Source: Gammaproteobacteria bacterium (lineage in GTDB: Bacteria > Pseudomonadota > Gammaproteobacteria > Pseudomonadales > Azotimanducaceae). From it: 64,000 nt of DNA. The notes under the pieces were generated by a model that was not told the DNA's origin, ran no database searches, and saw nothing but the letters and a program-made list of their open reading frames with translations. Where the stretch lies: assembly GCA_009839505.1 (NCBI GenBank), contig VXPO01000056.1:1-64000 (forward strand). Reading direction: 5' to 3'. This document shows, one piece after another, positions 51,194 to 60,169 of this stretch (its first letter is position 1; each line of letters starts with the position of its first letter). Both the position numbers and the translations under genes were made by a program.

Positions 51194-51930
51194 CGATCGC
51201 CCTGATCGGCGGAACCGGCCTCGAAGCCCTCGACGGCGAGTCCGTGCCGGTCTTGGACTCGGCCCAGACACCCTACGGTCGCGCCTCGGCGATTCCGCGC
51301 CGGTCCGAAGCCTTGTCCGGTGCGCTATTCCTAAATCGTCATGCCGACGACCACTCGCTGCTGCCCCACGAGATCAACTACCGTGCCAACCTGTGGCTGC
51401 TCAACGAACTGGGCGTTGACGTGGTGCTGGCGGTATTCGCGGTGGGCGGCATTTCACGCGGACTCGTCAACGGCGACTTCGTGCTGCCGGCTCAGATCAT
51501 CGACTACACCTGGGGGCGCGAGCACACCTTCGCCGACGCCACCCGCCTGCTGCATGCGGACTTCACCGAACCGTTCGATCGGGACTTGTACGACACCTTG
51601 GTGCACGCCGCCTTGCTGGCGGATGTGGACCTGTTTCCCGAGGGTGTGTACGGCTGCACCCAGGGACCGCGGTTGGAGACGGCCGCGGAGATCGACCGCA
51701 TGGAACGCGACGGCTGCACCGTCGTGGGCATGACCGGCATGCCCGAAGCCGTGCTTGCCCGTGAACTCGGCCTGCCCTACGCGGGCGTGTGCTTGGTGGT
51801 CAATCCCGCTGCGGGACGCGGACCCGGCATGATCGAAGTCGCCGGCATGCGGGCTGTCGTAGACGAGGCAAGTCCTCGACTGCTACGGCTTGTCGCGAGA
51901 TTCGTGGAACTCGTCGAACAACGCGAGTAG
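51190..51930 (+). CDS. S-methyl-5'-thioinosine (or thioadenosine) phosphorylase
   Basis: 246 residues, GTG start within GTGA of the previous gene. Purine nucleoside phosphorylase fold: IALIGGTGLEAL for phosphate, NRHADDHSLLPHEINYRANLW, FAVGGISRGL, CTQGPRLETAAEI and GMTGMPEAVLARELGLPYA. The last block reads MTGMPEA as in the Pseudomonas methylthioinosine enzyme as I recall it. Together with the HPRT-type gene this suggests methylthioadenosine salvage through methylthioinosine and hypoxanthine. Its last 48 bases overlap the convergent csiV-like gene. Confidence 0.86.
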   Translation: MTIALIGGTGLEALDGESVPVLDSAQTPYGRASAIPRRSEALSGALFLNRHADDHSLLPHEINYRANLWLLNELGVDVVLAVFAVGGISRGLVNGDFVLPAQIIDYTWGREHTFADATRLLHADFTEPFDRDLYDTLVHAALLADVDLFPEGVYGCTQGPRLETAAEIDRMERDGCTVVGMTGMPEAVLARELGLPYAGVCLVVNPAAGRGPGMIEVAGMRAVVDEASPRLLRLVARFVELVEQRE

Positions 51931-52930
51931 CGCGTCCGGCGGGATCAGGGGATCGACTCGCACCAGGATGCCAAGGGCCGGGTGGTCCAGGTAGTGAGGC
52001 TCGTCGGTGCGCATGCGCCGTTGTTCGGCGAGCAGCGCCGTGCCGCCGTCCTGCAGACGGAAACGCAGCAGGACATGGAAGTGGACATAGCGGCCGCGAG
52101 TGACGCTGAGCAGACCCTCGAGGCGATGGGCGCGCTCGGCCTCCATCGCGCCCACCTGCAGCAATAGAGGCTGGGGCGCTTCCCGGGGCGGCACCGGCTG
52201 ATGCCAACTGCCGGCGGCGATGACCTCGTAGCGGCGCCTGAGCTGGGAAAGCTCGCCGGCGAACTTCGGAGTCTCCCGGCGCCACACGTAGCTCGAGCGC
52301 AACAGATCGTTCTCGTAGTCCGCGATCGCAGTGTTGATCTCCTCGAGAGTCAACGCGGGACGGGCTGGCGTATTCAGGTCCGCTTCGGTGTCCGGTTCCG
52401 GGGCGGCATCGGGCTCGACCTCCTGGGTCGCCAAGGGTCCCGGATCCATCGCCAACTCGATGCCCGCGGATTCCATTACCCAAGGGTCCGGAGGCAGGCA
52501 CGGATCCCGCGCCTCGATGGGCAGCATGTCGAATGTCTGGGCTGCGGGAGGCGTCCACGAAGCCATGACGCACTCGCCGGCGAACCAGGCCGGCGGTACC
52601 AGGTTGGAGACCACGAAGGGCATGGCATCGTCCACCGGCGGCGGCCGCCCAACACTGACAACCCGGCGACTGTCGGGAAGCTCGGCGAGCGCGAACGCGG
52701 CCAAGGGGTATCGCGTTCCGTCCAGCAGGTGTTGGCGGGCGGCGATGCCGTCGGTACTGAAGTTCTGCTCTGCGGCGAAGGCCGGGTCGTGCGCGAACAC
52801 CAGAACCTCGACTTGATACCAGCGATAGCGCAGGTGGTCGTCGAGTTCGGCGGTGCTTGCCGAGCGAGTTCCGAGCACCGCGGCCGCGGCTAGGGCTAGC
52901 CCGCATATCTCACCAAGTCGCTTTGGCCAT
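51883..52930 (-). CDS. csiV: CsiV-like peptidoglycan-associated protein, start/frame unclear
   Basis: The conserved part starts HLRYRWYQVEVLVFAHDPAF and continues through a Pro/Glu-rich middle (EVEPDAAPEPDTEADLN) to RRMRTDEPHYLDHPALGILVRVDPL, the CsiV hallmark ending. A signal peptide (RLGEICGLALAAAAVLGTRSASTAE) precedes it in frame, but no ATG, GTG or TTG initiates it. The nearest ATG (52930, reading MAKATW then stop) is one base out of frame; dropping one G after GCCAAA would give MAKRLGEICG. So either a frameshift or a sequence error lies near 52920. CsiV helps cell-wall integrity in gammaproteobacteria. It overlaps the phosphorylase gene tail to tail. Confidence 0.7.
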
Positions 52931-53012
52931 GACGTAACTGGCTGGTTCTTGGAGCATTTTTTGACATTCTGGATACCAGTGAGCCTGGACAGGCTGCGCT
53001 GGCCACGCCCTC

Positions 53013-53172
53013 GCGGATCTCCCGGCCCTGTGCGCGCACGTGCTCCCTCGACCGTAGGCCCCGCTATGCTCTCCCATGCGAGGGGCAAGCCCCTCGCGCA
53101 CCCCCGCTGAAGGCTCTCGGTCGCGAGCGCGCGCTCCAAGGAGCGCGTGCGCACAGGACCGGGATCCTCCAA
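53013..53172. repeat. Nested inverted repeats between mfd and csiV
   Basis: Outer arms around 53013-53045 and 53133-53165 match in inverted form (CCTGTGCGC.. and ..GCGCACAGG with flanking CCGG and GCTCC). Inside is GCGAGGGG-CAAG-CCCCTCGC, and just after it CGCGCCC-GTAA-GGGCGCG. The gap 52931-53239 holds no gene. The structures could terminate or attenuate transcription from mfd into csiV. Confidence 0.6.
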
Positions 53173-53239
53173 CGCGCCCGTAAGGGCGCGCATCATCGTG
53201 GCCCTCGGTGAGATATGCGGGCCAGGAACCCGTAACGCC

Positions 53240-56200
53240 TCACGCGAGTTGAGGCTCCCGCGTGTGCTCACGAGTACCTGCAGCATCGGCATCGAACCGC
53301 TTCAGCAGTTCCTCGACGAACCCGAACCGCGTGTCGGGGTGCTCCATGGCCCGCCGGACCAGCAGCCGGTTTCCCGTATGCGCGTCGGCATCGCGGTACC
53401 TGAAGGTGTTGGGCTCCTGCTGGACCAGCTTCACGACGGTGAGCGGATCGACGAGGGTCTCGGCCTTGAATTCCAGGCGTCCTCCCCGGGGACCGATATC
53501 CACCCGGTCGATGCCGAGGGCGGCGGCGGCGAGCTTGATGGACGTTGTACGGAACAGGTTCCTGACCGAGTCCGGATGCAACCCGAATCGGTCGATCATC
53601 TCGACCTTGAGCTCGTCGAGTTCGGAACGGTCTGCGGCGTTGGCGATGCGCTTGTACATGATGAGCCGCGCATGTACGTCGGGCAGGTAGTCGTCGGGGA
53701 TCAATGCCGGCACGTGCAGGTTGACTTCGTGGCTCGTCGGCAGGGGTGCATCGAGGTTGGGGGTCTTGCCGGCCTTGATGGCGGCGACCGCCCGCTCGAG
53801 CATCTCCATGTAGAGCGAAAAGCCGATGTTGGCGATCTGCCCCGACTGTTCGTCGCCGAGGAGTTCGCCGGCGCCGCGGATCTCTAAGTCGTGGGTCGCC
53901 AGGGTGAAGCCGATGCCCAACTCGCCGGCCGCTTGGATTGCGTCCAGGCGCTTAGCGGCATCGGCGGTCATCGCCTTGGGATGCGGCGTCATGAGATAGG
54001 CGTACGCCTGGCGGTGAGAACGACCGACACGACCGCGCAACTGGTGGAGTTGAGCCAGCCCGAACTTGTCGGCCCGTTCGATGACCATGGTGTTGGCATT
54101 GGGGATGTCGATGCCGTTCTCGATGATAGTCGTGCACACGAGGACGTTTATCCGGCGATGGTAGAAGTCCGACATGACCTCGCTGAGTTCTCGTTTCGGC
54201 ATCTGCCCGTGGCCGATCCCGATCCGAGCGCCCGGTGCGAGTTCGGCGACTTCGTCAGCGGCACGCTCGATGGTGCGCACCTCGTTGTGCACGTAGAAGA
54301 CCTGGCCACCGCGGGACAGCTCCCGGGCGACGGCTTCACCGATGACCGAACGCCGCTTCTGCATGACGAAGGTCTTGATCGACAATCGCCGGGCGGGCGG
54401 GGTGGCGATGATGGACAGGTCGCGGATGCCGGAAAGCGACAGGTTGAGGGTGCGTGGAATCGGCGTCGCGGTGAGTGCCAGGACATCCACTTCGGCGCGC
54501 AGGTTCTTCAGTTGTTCCTTTTGGCGCACGCCGAACCGGTGCTCCTCGTCGATGACCACGAGGCCGAGGTTCTTGAACGCGAACGCCTTGCCGAGCAATC
54601 GATGGGTGCCGATGACGATGTCGACCTTGCCCGTGGCGAGCCGCTCGGCCACGGCGTTCACGTCGCCGTCGGTACGCAGACGCGACACCACCTCGATGGT
54701 CACGGGCCAGTCGGCGAAACGATCACCGAAGGTCTCGAAGTGCTGTTGGGCGAGCAGGGTCGTCGGGGCGAGGATGGCAACCTGCCGGCCGCTGGCGACC
54801 GCTAGGTATGCCGCCCGCATCGCGACTTCCGTCTTGCCGAAACCGACATCGCCGCAGATCAGGCGGTCGGTGGCTTTGGCGCCGGTCAGATCCTCGATGA
54901 CCGTGTCGATGGCGGCTTCCTGATCGGCGGTCGTCTCGAATTGGAACTGTTCGACGAAGCGATGGTAGTCGTCGTCCGGCTTGCCGAACGCGAAGCTCAT
55001 GGAAGCCTCGCGCCGGGCATAGATGTCCAGCAACTCGGCCGCCGCATCCCGGGCCTTCTCCGCAGCGCGGCGCTTGGCCTTCGCCCACTGATCCGACCCA
55101 AGTCGATGCAGCGGCGCGGTCTCCTCGTCGGCACCGGCATACCGCGACACGAGCTGCAGCGCGGTCACGGGAACGTACAACTTCGCCTCTTCGGCGTACT
55201 CGAGGGTAAGGAACTCCATCGGGTGCCCGTCGATGGTCAACGTCTCGAGGCCGCGGTAGCGACCCACGCCGTGGTCGATGTGCACCACCGGCGAACCGAT
55301 GTTGAGCTCGATCAGGTTCTTGATGACAAGGTCGGGATCGATGCCGCGCCGCCGGGTGCGTTCGGCGACAGCCTTGTCGCTGCGGTGGCCGAAGATCTCG
55401 GTCTCCGTGACCACACCGACGTCGGGAAGCCAGACGCCGCGTTCGATGCGGGCGGTGGTGATGGCGAGTTCCGCATCGCAGCTGGCAAAAGCCGCGAAAC
55501 TGTCGATGTCGGTGGCCGCGATCCTCGCCCTGCCGAGGAACTCCTCCAAGTGGACCTTGCGTCCCGGTGTCTCGGCGGTCAGCAGGACTCGTGCCCGGGC
55601 GTTCGCCACGAAGCTTCGCAGCCGCGAAGCGGGGTCCCGGGCGCGGTGGTTGGCGGCCAACTCCGGCAAGGGAGTGCCGGCGAAGTCGACACGATGCCGT
55701 CGGCGAGAGCCCTCGGGGTCGATCCGGGCTCGCCCGTACGGCTTGATCCGGGTGTCGAGGTCCGAGGCCGACATGTAGAGGGCATCCGGCGGCAGAATCG
55801 GTCGCTCCACATCGTGGCGCAGCGATTCGTAGCGGGCGGCGATGTCGGCGAGATGTCGTTTCGCGGCCGTGGAAACGTCCGCTTCGAGCACGAACACGGT
55901 GTCGTCCGGCAGGTACTCGAAAAGGGTCGCGGTCGTTTCGTGGAACAACGGCAGGTAGTACTCGATGCCTTGTGGTGCCAAGCCGTTGCTGACGTCCTGG
56001 TAGACATGGCAGCGGCGGACGTCGGCATCGAAGGTGTGGTGCCAGGCGGTACGGAAACGGGCGATGCCCGCTTGGTCGATGGGTACTTCGCGGGCCGGCA
56101 GGATGCGCACGCTGGCGGTCTCGGAAACCGTGCGCTGGGAGTCGGCATCGAACAGGCGCAGGCTGTCGATCTCGTCGTCGAACAGGTCGATGCGAACCGG

Positions 56201-56746
56201 ATTCGTGCCGCCCATGGGGTAGATGTCGACCAGGGATCCGCGCACCGCGAACTCGCCGCGTTCGGTCACCGTGTCGACGGCGCGATAGCCCGCGCTCGCC
56301 AGGCGTTGGCGTTCGGTGGGGATATCGAAGGTCTGGCCGACCGCGACCACCAACGACTGACTGCGGACGAAACTTGGCGGCGCCAGGCGTTGCAGCAAGG
56401 TCGTGACGGGCACCACCAGCACGCCGCGGCTTGTTCCAGGCAACTCGTAGAGCGTCTCCAAGCGCTCGGAGACGATGTCCTGGTGGGCGGAGAAGTGATC
56501 GTAGGGGAGGGTCTCCCAATCCGGGAACGTCAGCACGGGAACGTCACCGGAGCCGAAGAACCGGATCTCCTCCGACGCGTGGAACGCCGCCTCGGTGTCC
56601 GTCGCCGCATAGACAACCAAGTGGTCCGTCTCGGCGGCCAGCCGAGCGGTCATCAAGGAACCCCCACTGCCGTGGAGTCCTTGCCAGTTGTGCATGAGGT
56701 GGGGCGCCGGGGTCTCGGGCGCCGGCGGCGATCGCATGCGGGACAT
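53240..56746 (-). CDS. mfd: Transcription-repair coupling factor Mfd
   Basis: 1168 residues from the ATG at 56746; an earlier frame start at 56845 adds sequence unlike the family. Order of domains: UvrB-homology part (VLTFPDWETLPYDHFSAHQDIVSERLETLY in pieces, RGSLVDIYPMGG), RNA-polymerase-interacting domain (SPVVHIDHGVGRYRGLETL, LYVPVTALQLVSRY), RecG-like helicase with Walker A GDVGFGKTE, DEEHRFGVRQKEQ, TATPIPRTLNLSLSG, QLRGRVGRSHRQAYAYL, and a C-terminal TRCF domain. It releases stalled RNA polymerase and recruits UvrA. It lies upstream of csiV on the same strand. Confidence 0.96.
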   Translation of the reverse strand: MSRMRSPPAPETPAPHLMHNWQGLHGSGGSLMTARLAAETDHLVVYAATDTEAAFHASEEIRFFGSGDVPVLTFPDWETLPYDHFSAHQDIVSERLETLYELPGTSRGVLVVPVTTLLQRLAPPSFVRSQSLVVAVGQTFDIPTERQRLASAGYRAVDTVTERGEFAVRGSLVDIYPMGGTNPVRIDLFDDEIDSLRLFDADSQRTVSETASVRILPAREVPIDQAGIARFRTAWHHTFDADVRRCHVYQDVSNGLAPQGIEYYLPLFHETTATLFEYLPDDTVFVLEADVSTAAKRHLADIAARYESLRHDVERPILPPDALYMSASDLDTRIKPYGRARIDPEGSRRRHRVDFAGTPLPELAANHRARDPASRLRSFVANARARVLLTAETPGRKVHLEEFLGRARIAATDIDSFAAFASCDAELAITTARIERGVWLPDVGVVTETEIFGHRSDKAVAERTRRRGIDPDLVIKNLIELNIGSPVVHIDHGVGRYRGLETLTIDGHPMEFLTLEYAEEAKLYVPVTALQLVSRYAGADEETAPLHRLGSDQWAKAKRRAAEKARDAAAELLDIYARREASMSFAFGKPDDDYHRFVEQFQFETTADQEAAIDTVIEDLTGAKATDRLICGDVGFGKTEVAMRAAYLAVASGRQVAILAPTTLLAQQHFETFGDRFADWPVTIEVVSRLRTDGDVNAVAERLATGKVDIVIGTHRLLGKAFAFKNLGLVVIDEEHRFGVRQKEQLKNLRAEVDVLALTATPIPRTLNLSLSGIRDLSIIATPPARRLSIKTFVMQKRRSVIGEAVARELSRGGQVFYVHNEVRTIERAADEVAELAPGARIGIGHGQMPKRELSEVMSDFYHRRINVLVCTTIIENGIDIPNANTMVIERADKFGLAQLHQLRGRVGRSHRQAYAYLMTPHPKAMTADAAKRLDAIQAAGELGIGFTLATHDLEIRGAGELLGDEQSGQIANIGFSLYMEMLERAVAAIKAGKTPNLDAPLPTSHEVNLHVPALIPDDYLPDVHARLIMYKRIANAADRSELDELKVEMIDRFGLHPDSVRNLFRTTSIKLAAAALGIDRVDIGPRGGRLEFKAETLVDPLTVVKLVQQEPNTFRYRDADAHTGNRLLVRRAMEHPDTRFGFVEELLKRFDADAAGTREHTREPQLA

Positions 56747-56977
56747 GCTACCACTGCACAGTGTCCGCAGGGTCGACCGGGTGATCGTAGTGGTCGTGCT
56801 AGGAAACCTCTGATCAAGCCGGTCCATGGGCTTGATCAGGAGCAAAACTCAAGCGCGGTTTTGTTTTACCGCCGGGTTGGACCTCCCACCGCACACGCAT
56901 GGGGAATTGCTTCCACGTACGGGAGCCGCGTGTGGCGGTGCGGGCCGCGTATCCATTCACGCTTTGGTCCATTCCCT

Positions 56978-57025
56978 TTGACAACGGTGTCAGCGTGTAC
57001 TATAAGTCGTTTGACAACGTTGTCA
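56978..57025 (+). promoter_or_regulatory. Sigma-70 promoter with two LacI-family operators
   Basis: TTGACA (56978-56983) and TATAAG (57001-57006) are 17 bases apart. A palindromic site TGACAACGGTGTCA (56979-56992) covers the -35 box, and the perfect palindrome TGACAACGTTGTCA (57012-57025) covers the predicted start of transcription. The CG-centred form is typical of LacI-family repressors of carbohydrate loci with TonB receptors. No LacI gene is inside the window. The rest of the gap 56747-57080 shows no gene. Confidence 0.8.
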
Positions 57026-57080
57026 TGAATTGCGGTAACCGTCGGCATGCCTATGGCCGGCGGCTCAGTGAGGGAGCCGA

Positions 57081-60056
57081 ATGCCCAACGACGTATTCAA
57101 GAAGACGCCACTCGCGGCGGCAATCTCCTTGGCGATGGCTAGCGCCTCGGCATCTGCTCAGGAAACGCCGCCGCAGTCGGGTGCTGCCCCGACTTCAGGT
57201 TCCATCGAAGAGGTCGTGGTGGTTGGTATTCGCCAAAGCCTCAAGCAGTCGATGGATCTGAAACGGAATCGCGATGGCGTTGTCGACGCCATCACTGCGG
57301 AGGACATCGGCGACTTTCCCGACAGCAACCTGGCGGAGTCGCTCCAGCGGATCACGGGCGTATCCATCGACCGTGAACGGGGCGAAGGCGCGCGCGTGAC
57401 CGTTCGCGGCTTTGGGCCGGACTTCAACTTGGTGCTCCTGAACGGTCGGCAGATGCCGACGAGCAGCGGACTCGGACGTTCGTTCGACTTCGGCAATCTC
57501 GCCTCCGAGGGAATCAGCGCGGTGGAGGTCTACAAGACGGGTCAGGCAGACGTGCCCACCGGTGGAATCGGTGCAACCATGAACATCCGCACCACGCGGC
57601 CGCTCGAAGCATCGGGCATGAACTTCACAGCCGCGGCCAGTGGACTGCACGACGCCTCCACCGAAGAGGGCAGCGGATTCACGCCCGAGATTTCTGCACT
57701 GTTCTCCAACACCTTTGCCGACGACACCGTGGGCATCGCGTTGAGTGCTGTCCGCCAGGACCGGAACAACGGCGCGAATACCGCCAACGTAGGCGGCTGG
57801 CGCACGTTCCCGGGCGAGGTCGATAACTGCTGGTGTGGGATCGGCCCCTCTGAGTGGGGCGGGATTCCGCCCCACACCGATCCCAACCAGCAGAACCGTC
57901 CGGGAGAGGGCGACCTGTATTCGGTTCCGCAGGCCATCGGCTACGAGTTGGCTGAGTACGCAAGGCTGCGCACCAACGGCCAGCTGACACTGCAATGGCA
58001 GGCATCCGAATCCCTCGTCGCCACGCTCGACTACACGTACTCGGAAGTAGAACTCGAACGCACCTACAACAACCTTTCCGCCTGGTTCAACTTCGGCGGC
58101 CAGGAAACCCTGTGGACCGACGGCCCACAGGCTACGCCGCTCACCTACACCGAGAACCTGCCGGGGAGCGACTACTCGATGGCGGCCGGCAACGATGCCT
58201 GGCGCGCTCGCAACGGCGCGACCGGAATCAACCTCCTTTGGGACGTCACGGATCGGCTGTCTGTCGAGTTCGACTACCACGACTCGGACGCCGAGCGGAA
58301 ACCCAACAGCCCCTATGGCGACTCGTCGCTACTGTCCACCGCGTCGTTCACGCGGAGCCGGACGACCGGACATTTCGGCGCGGATTTGCCGGTTCTCCAA
58401 TTGACCCTCGCCAATCCTCTCGACCCCAACGACATGATCGTCACGGGTAGCGTCTTCACCAACAACTTCTCGAAGATGAACATCGAACAGACCCGGCTCG
58501 GCGGCGTGTTCGACTTCGATACCGGATTCATCGAGAGCGTCGACTTCGGCATACAACTCACCGAGGTCAACAACCGCTCCGCGGGTTCGGTGGTGCAGCG
58601 TGACGCCTGGGGCGGTGTAACCCAACGCGGCGCGATCGCGGATTTGCTGGAACCCGCATCAGCGTCAGACGCGTTCGATCAGGTTCCGGGTGGCGACGAC
58701 GCCCGTCGGCAGGTCGACTTCTTCACTTTCGACATGACCGAGGTAATCGCTCGCACAGAAGCACTCATGGCCTCCGGGGAGGCGACCACGTTCATGTTGA
58801 CCGACATGGGCGATTGCGGAACGGGCCTATGCGCCTCCAGTCGATTTACCTCGGACCGGCGTACCACCGAGGAATCACAGGCGTTCTACGTCCAGGTGAA
58901 CATGTCGATGGAGTGGGGCGCCAGCACGGTCGATTTGCGGGCGGGATTGCGCTACGAGGAAACGGACATCTCCTCCCAGGCCCTGTCGCCGGCTTACACG
59001 AGGATCGATTGGGTGGCCGGCAACGAGCTGACGGCCGTCCAGGGAAGTCCCGACTTCACCTCCCTTGAAGGCAACTACGACCTGCTTCTGCCCAGCTTCG
59101 ACTTCAGAATCGACCTGACGGACAGCCTTGTGGGTCGGGTCTCCTACAGCGAGACGATGACTCGGCCGAACTACGGCGACATCCAAGGTGGCCAGACAAT
59201 CAACTCGCTGTTGCGCATCGATGGCGGCACCGGCAATCGGGGCAACCCCAACCTGCTGCCGTTCGAGTCGAAAAACACGGACGTCTCCGTGGAGTACTAC
59301 TACAGCGAGGACAGCTACGTCGCGGTGGGCTACTTCTACAAGGACGTCGATAACTTCATCGGCACCTCGTCGGTGGTCGAGGAGACCTTCGGTCTGCCAC
59401 ATCCCGCCCTCGGACCCTTGGGCGACGAAGCTCGGGCGGCGACCGGCAGCAGCGACGGTGGCGCGCTTTATTCCTGGATCATCGAGAATCGTCCGGATGC
59501 GTCGGGTGTCGATGCGGCCAGCGGCGTCATCACCGGTGTCGCAGGTCGCGACCCGGCATCGCCGTTCAATCTCACCGTCCCGGTCAACATCGAGCAGGCG
59601 ACGATGAAGGGCTGGGAAGTGGTTGCGCAGCACAACTTCGGTGAGACCGGGTTCGGCGTCATCGCCAATGCCACGGTCGTCGATGCGGACGTGGGCTACG
59701 ACAACTTCAGCCTCGAACAGCAGTTCGTACTGACGGGCTTGAGTGATTCGGCCAACCTGATCGTCTTCTATGACAAGGAAGGAATAAGTGTCCGCGTGGC
59801 CTACAACTGGCGTGACGACTTCCTTGCCGGAACGGGCCAGAACAACGTCGGCGCGGGGCCTCCGACGTATGTTGGCGCGTATCAGCAGGTGGATCTCAGT
59901 GCGAGCTACTGGTTTAACGACAACATGCAGGTGTACGTCGACATGCTCAACCTGACCGACGAGACCACCCATGTCTACGGTCGCGACCGACTGCAAACCC
60001 TGTTTGCTGGTCAGGCGGGCCCGCGCTACAACATTGGGTTCAGGTACAAGCTCTAG
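57081..60056 (+). CDS. TonB-dependent outer-membrane receptor (carbohydrate-type)
   Basis: 991 residues. Signal peptide to about residue 26 (MASASASAQ), TonB box-like IEEVVVVGIRQSL, and a plug with DIGDFPDSNLAESLQRITGVSIDRERGEG and VRGFGPDFNLVLLNGR (in pieces), the signature of the Xanthomonas/Caulobacter carbohydrate-receptor group. A large beta barrel ends RYNIGFRYKL, with the terminal aromatic-rich strand. It imports a substrate at the expense of the TonB system. It is controlled by the double LacI-type operator and followed by halogenase, SapC and cupin genes, a conserved gene set in these bacteria. Confidence 0.95.
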   Translation: MPNDVFKKTPLAAAISLAMASASASAQETPPQSGAAPTSGSIEEVVVVGIRQSLKQSMDLKRNRDGVVDAITAEDIGDFPDSNLAESLQRITGVSIDRERGEGARVTVRGFGPDFNLVLLNGRQMPTSSGLGRSFDFGNLASEGISAVEVYKTGQADVPTGGIGATMNIRTTRPLEASGMNFTAAASGLHDASTEEGSGFTPEISALFSNTFADDTVGIALSAVRQDRNNGANTANVGGWRTFPGEVDNCWCGIGPSEWGGIPPHTDPNQQNRPGEGDLYSVPQAIGYELAEYARLRTNGQLTLQWQASESLVATLDYTYSEVELERTYNNLSAWFNFGGQETLWTDGPQATPLTYTENLPGSDYSMAAGNDAWRARNGATGINLLWDVTDRLSVEFDYHDSDAERKPNSPYGDSSLLSTASFTRSRTTGHFGADLPVLQLTLANPLDPNDMIVTGSVFTNNFSKMNIEQTRLGGVFDFDTGFIESVDFGIQLTEVNNRSAGSVVQRDAWGGVTQRGAIADLLEPASASDAFDQVPGGDDARRQVDFFTFDMTEVIARTEALMASGEATTFMLTDMGDCGTGLCASSRFTSDRRTTEESQAFYVQVNMSMEWGASTVDLRAGLRYEETDISSQALSPAYTRIDWVAGNELTAVQGSPDFTSLEGNYDLLLPSFDFRIDLTDSLVGRVSYSETMTRPNYGDIQGGQTINSLLRIDGGTGNRGNPNLLPFESKNTDVSVEYYYSEDSYVAVGYFYKDVDNFIGTSSVVEETFGLPHPALGPLGDEARAATGSSDGGALYSWIIENRPDASGVDAASGVITGVAGRDPASPFNLTVPVNIEQATMKGWEVVAQHNFGETGFGVIANATVVDADVGYDNFSLEQQFVLTGLSDSANLIVFYDKEGISVRVAYNWRDDFLAGTGQNNVGAGPPTYVGAYQQVDLSASYWFNDNMQVYVDMLNLTDETTHVYGRDRLQTLFAGQAGPRYNIGFRYKL

Positions 60057-60169
60057 GGCACTTGGTCCGGCGGCCGCGCTTCGGTCCGGCCGTTTCCGTA
60101 TCATCGGCGCCGTTTCCTGACGTTCGATCACGCGGCCCAGGCGCCGGTCGACGTCGCGATTCACTGTGG

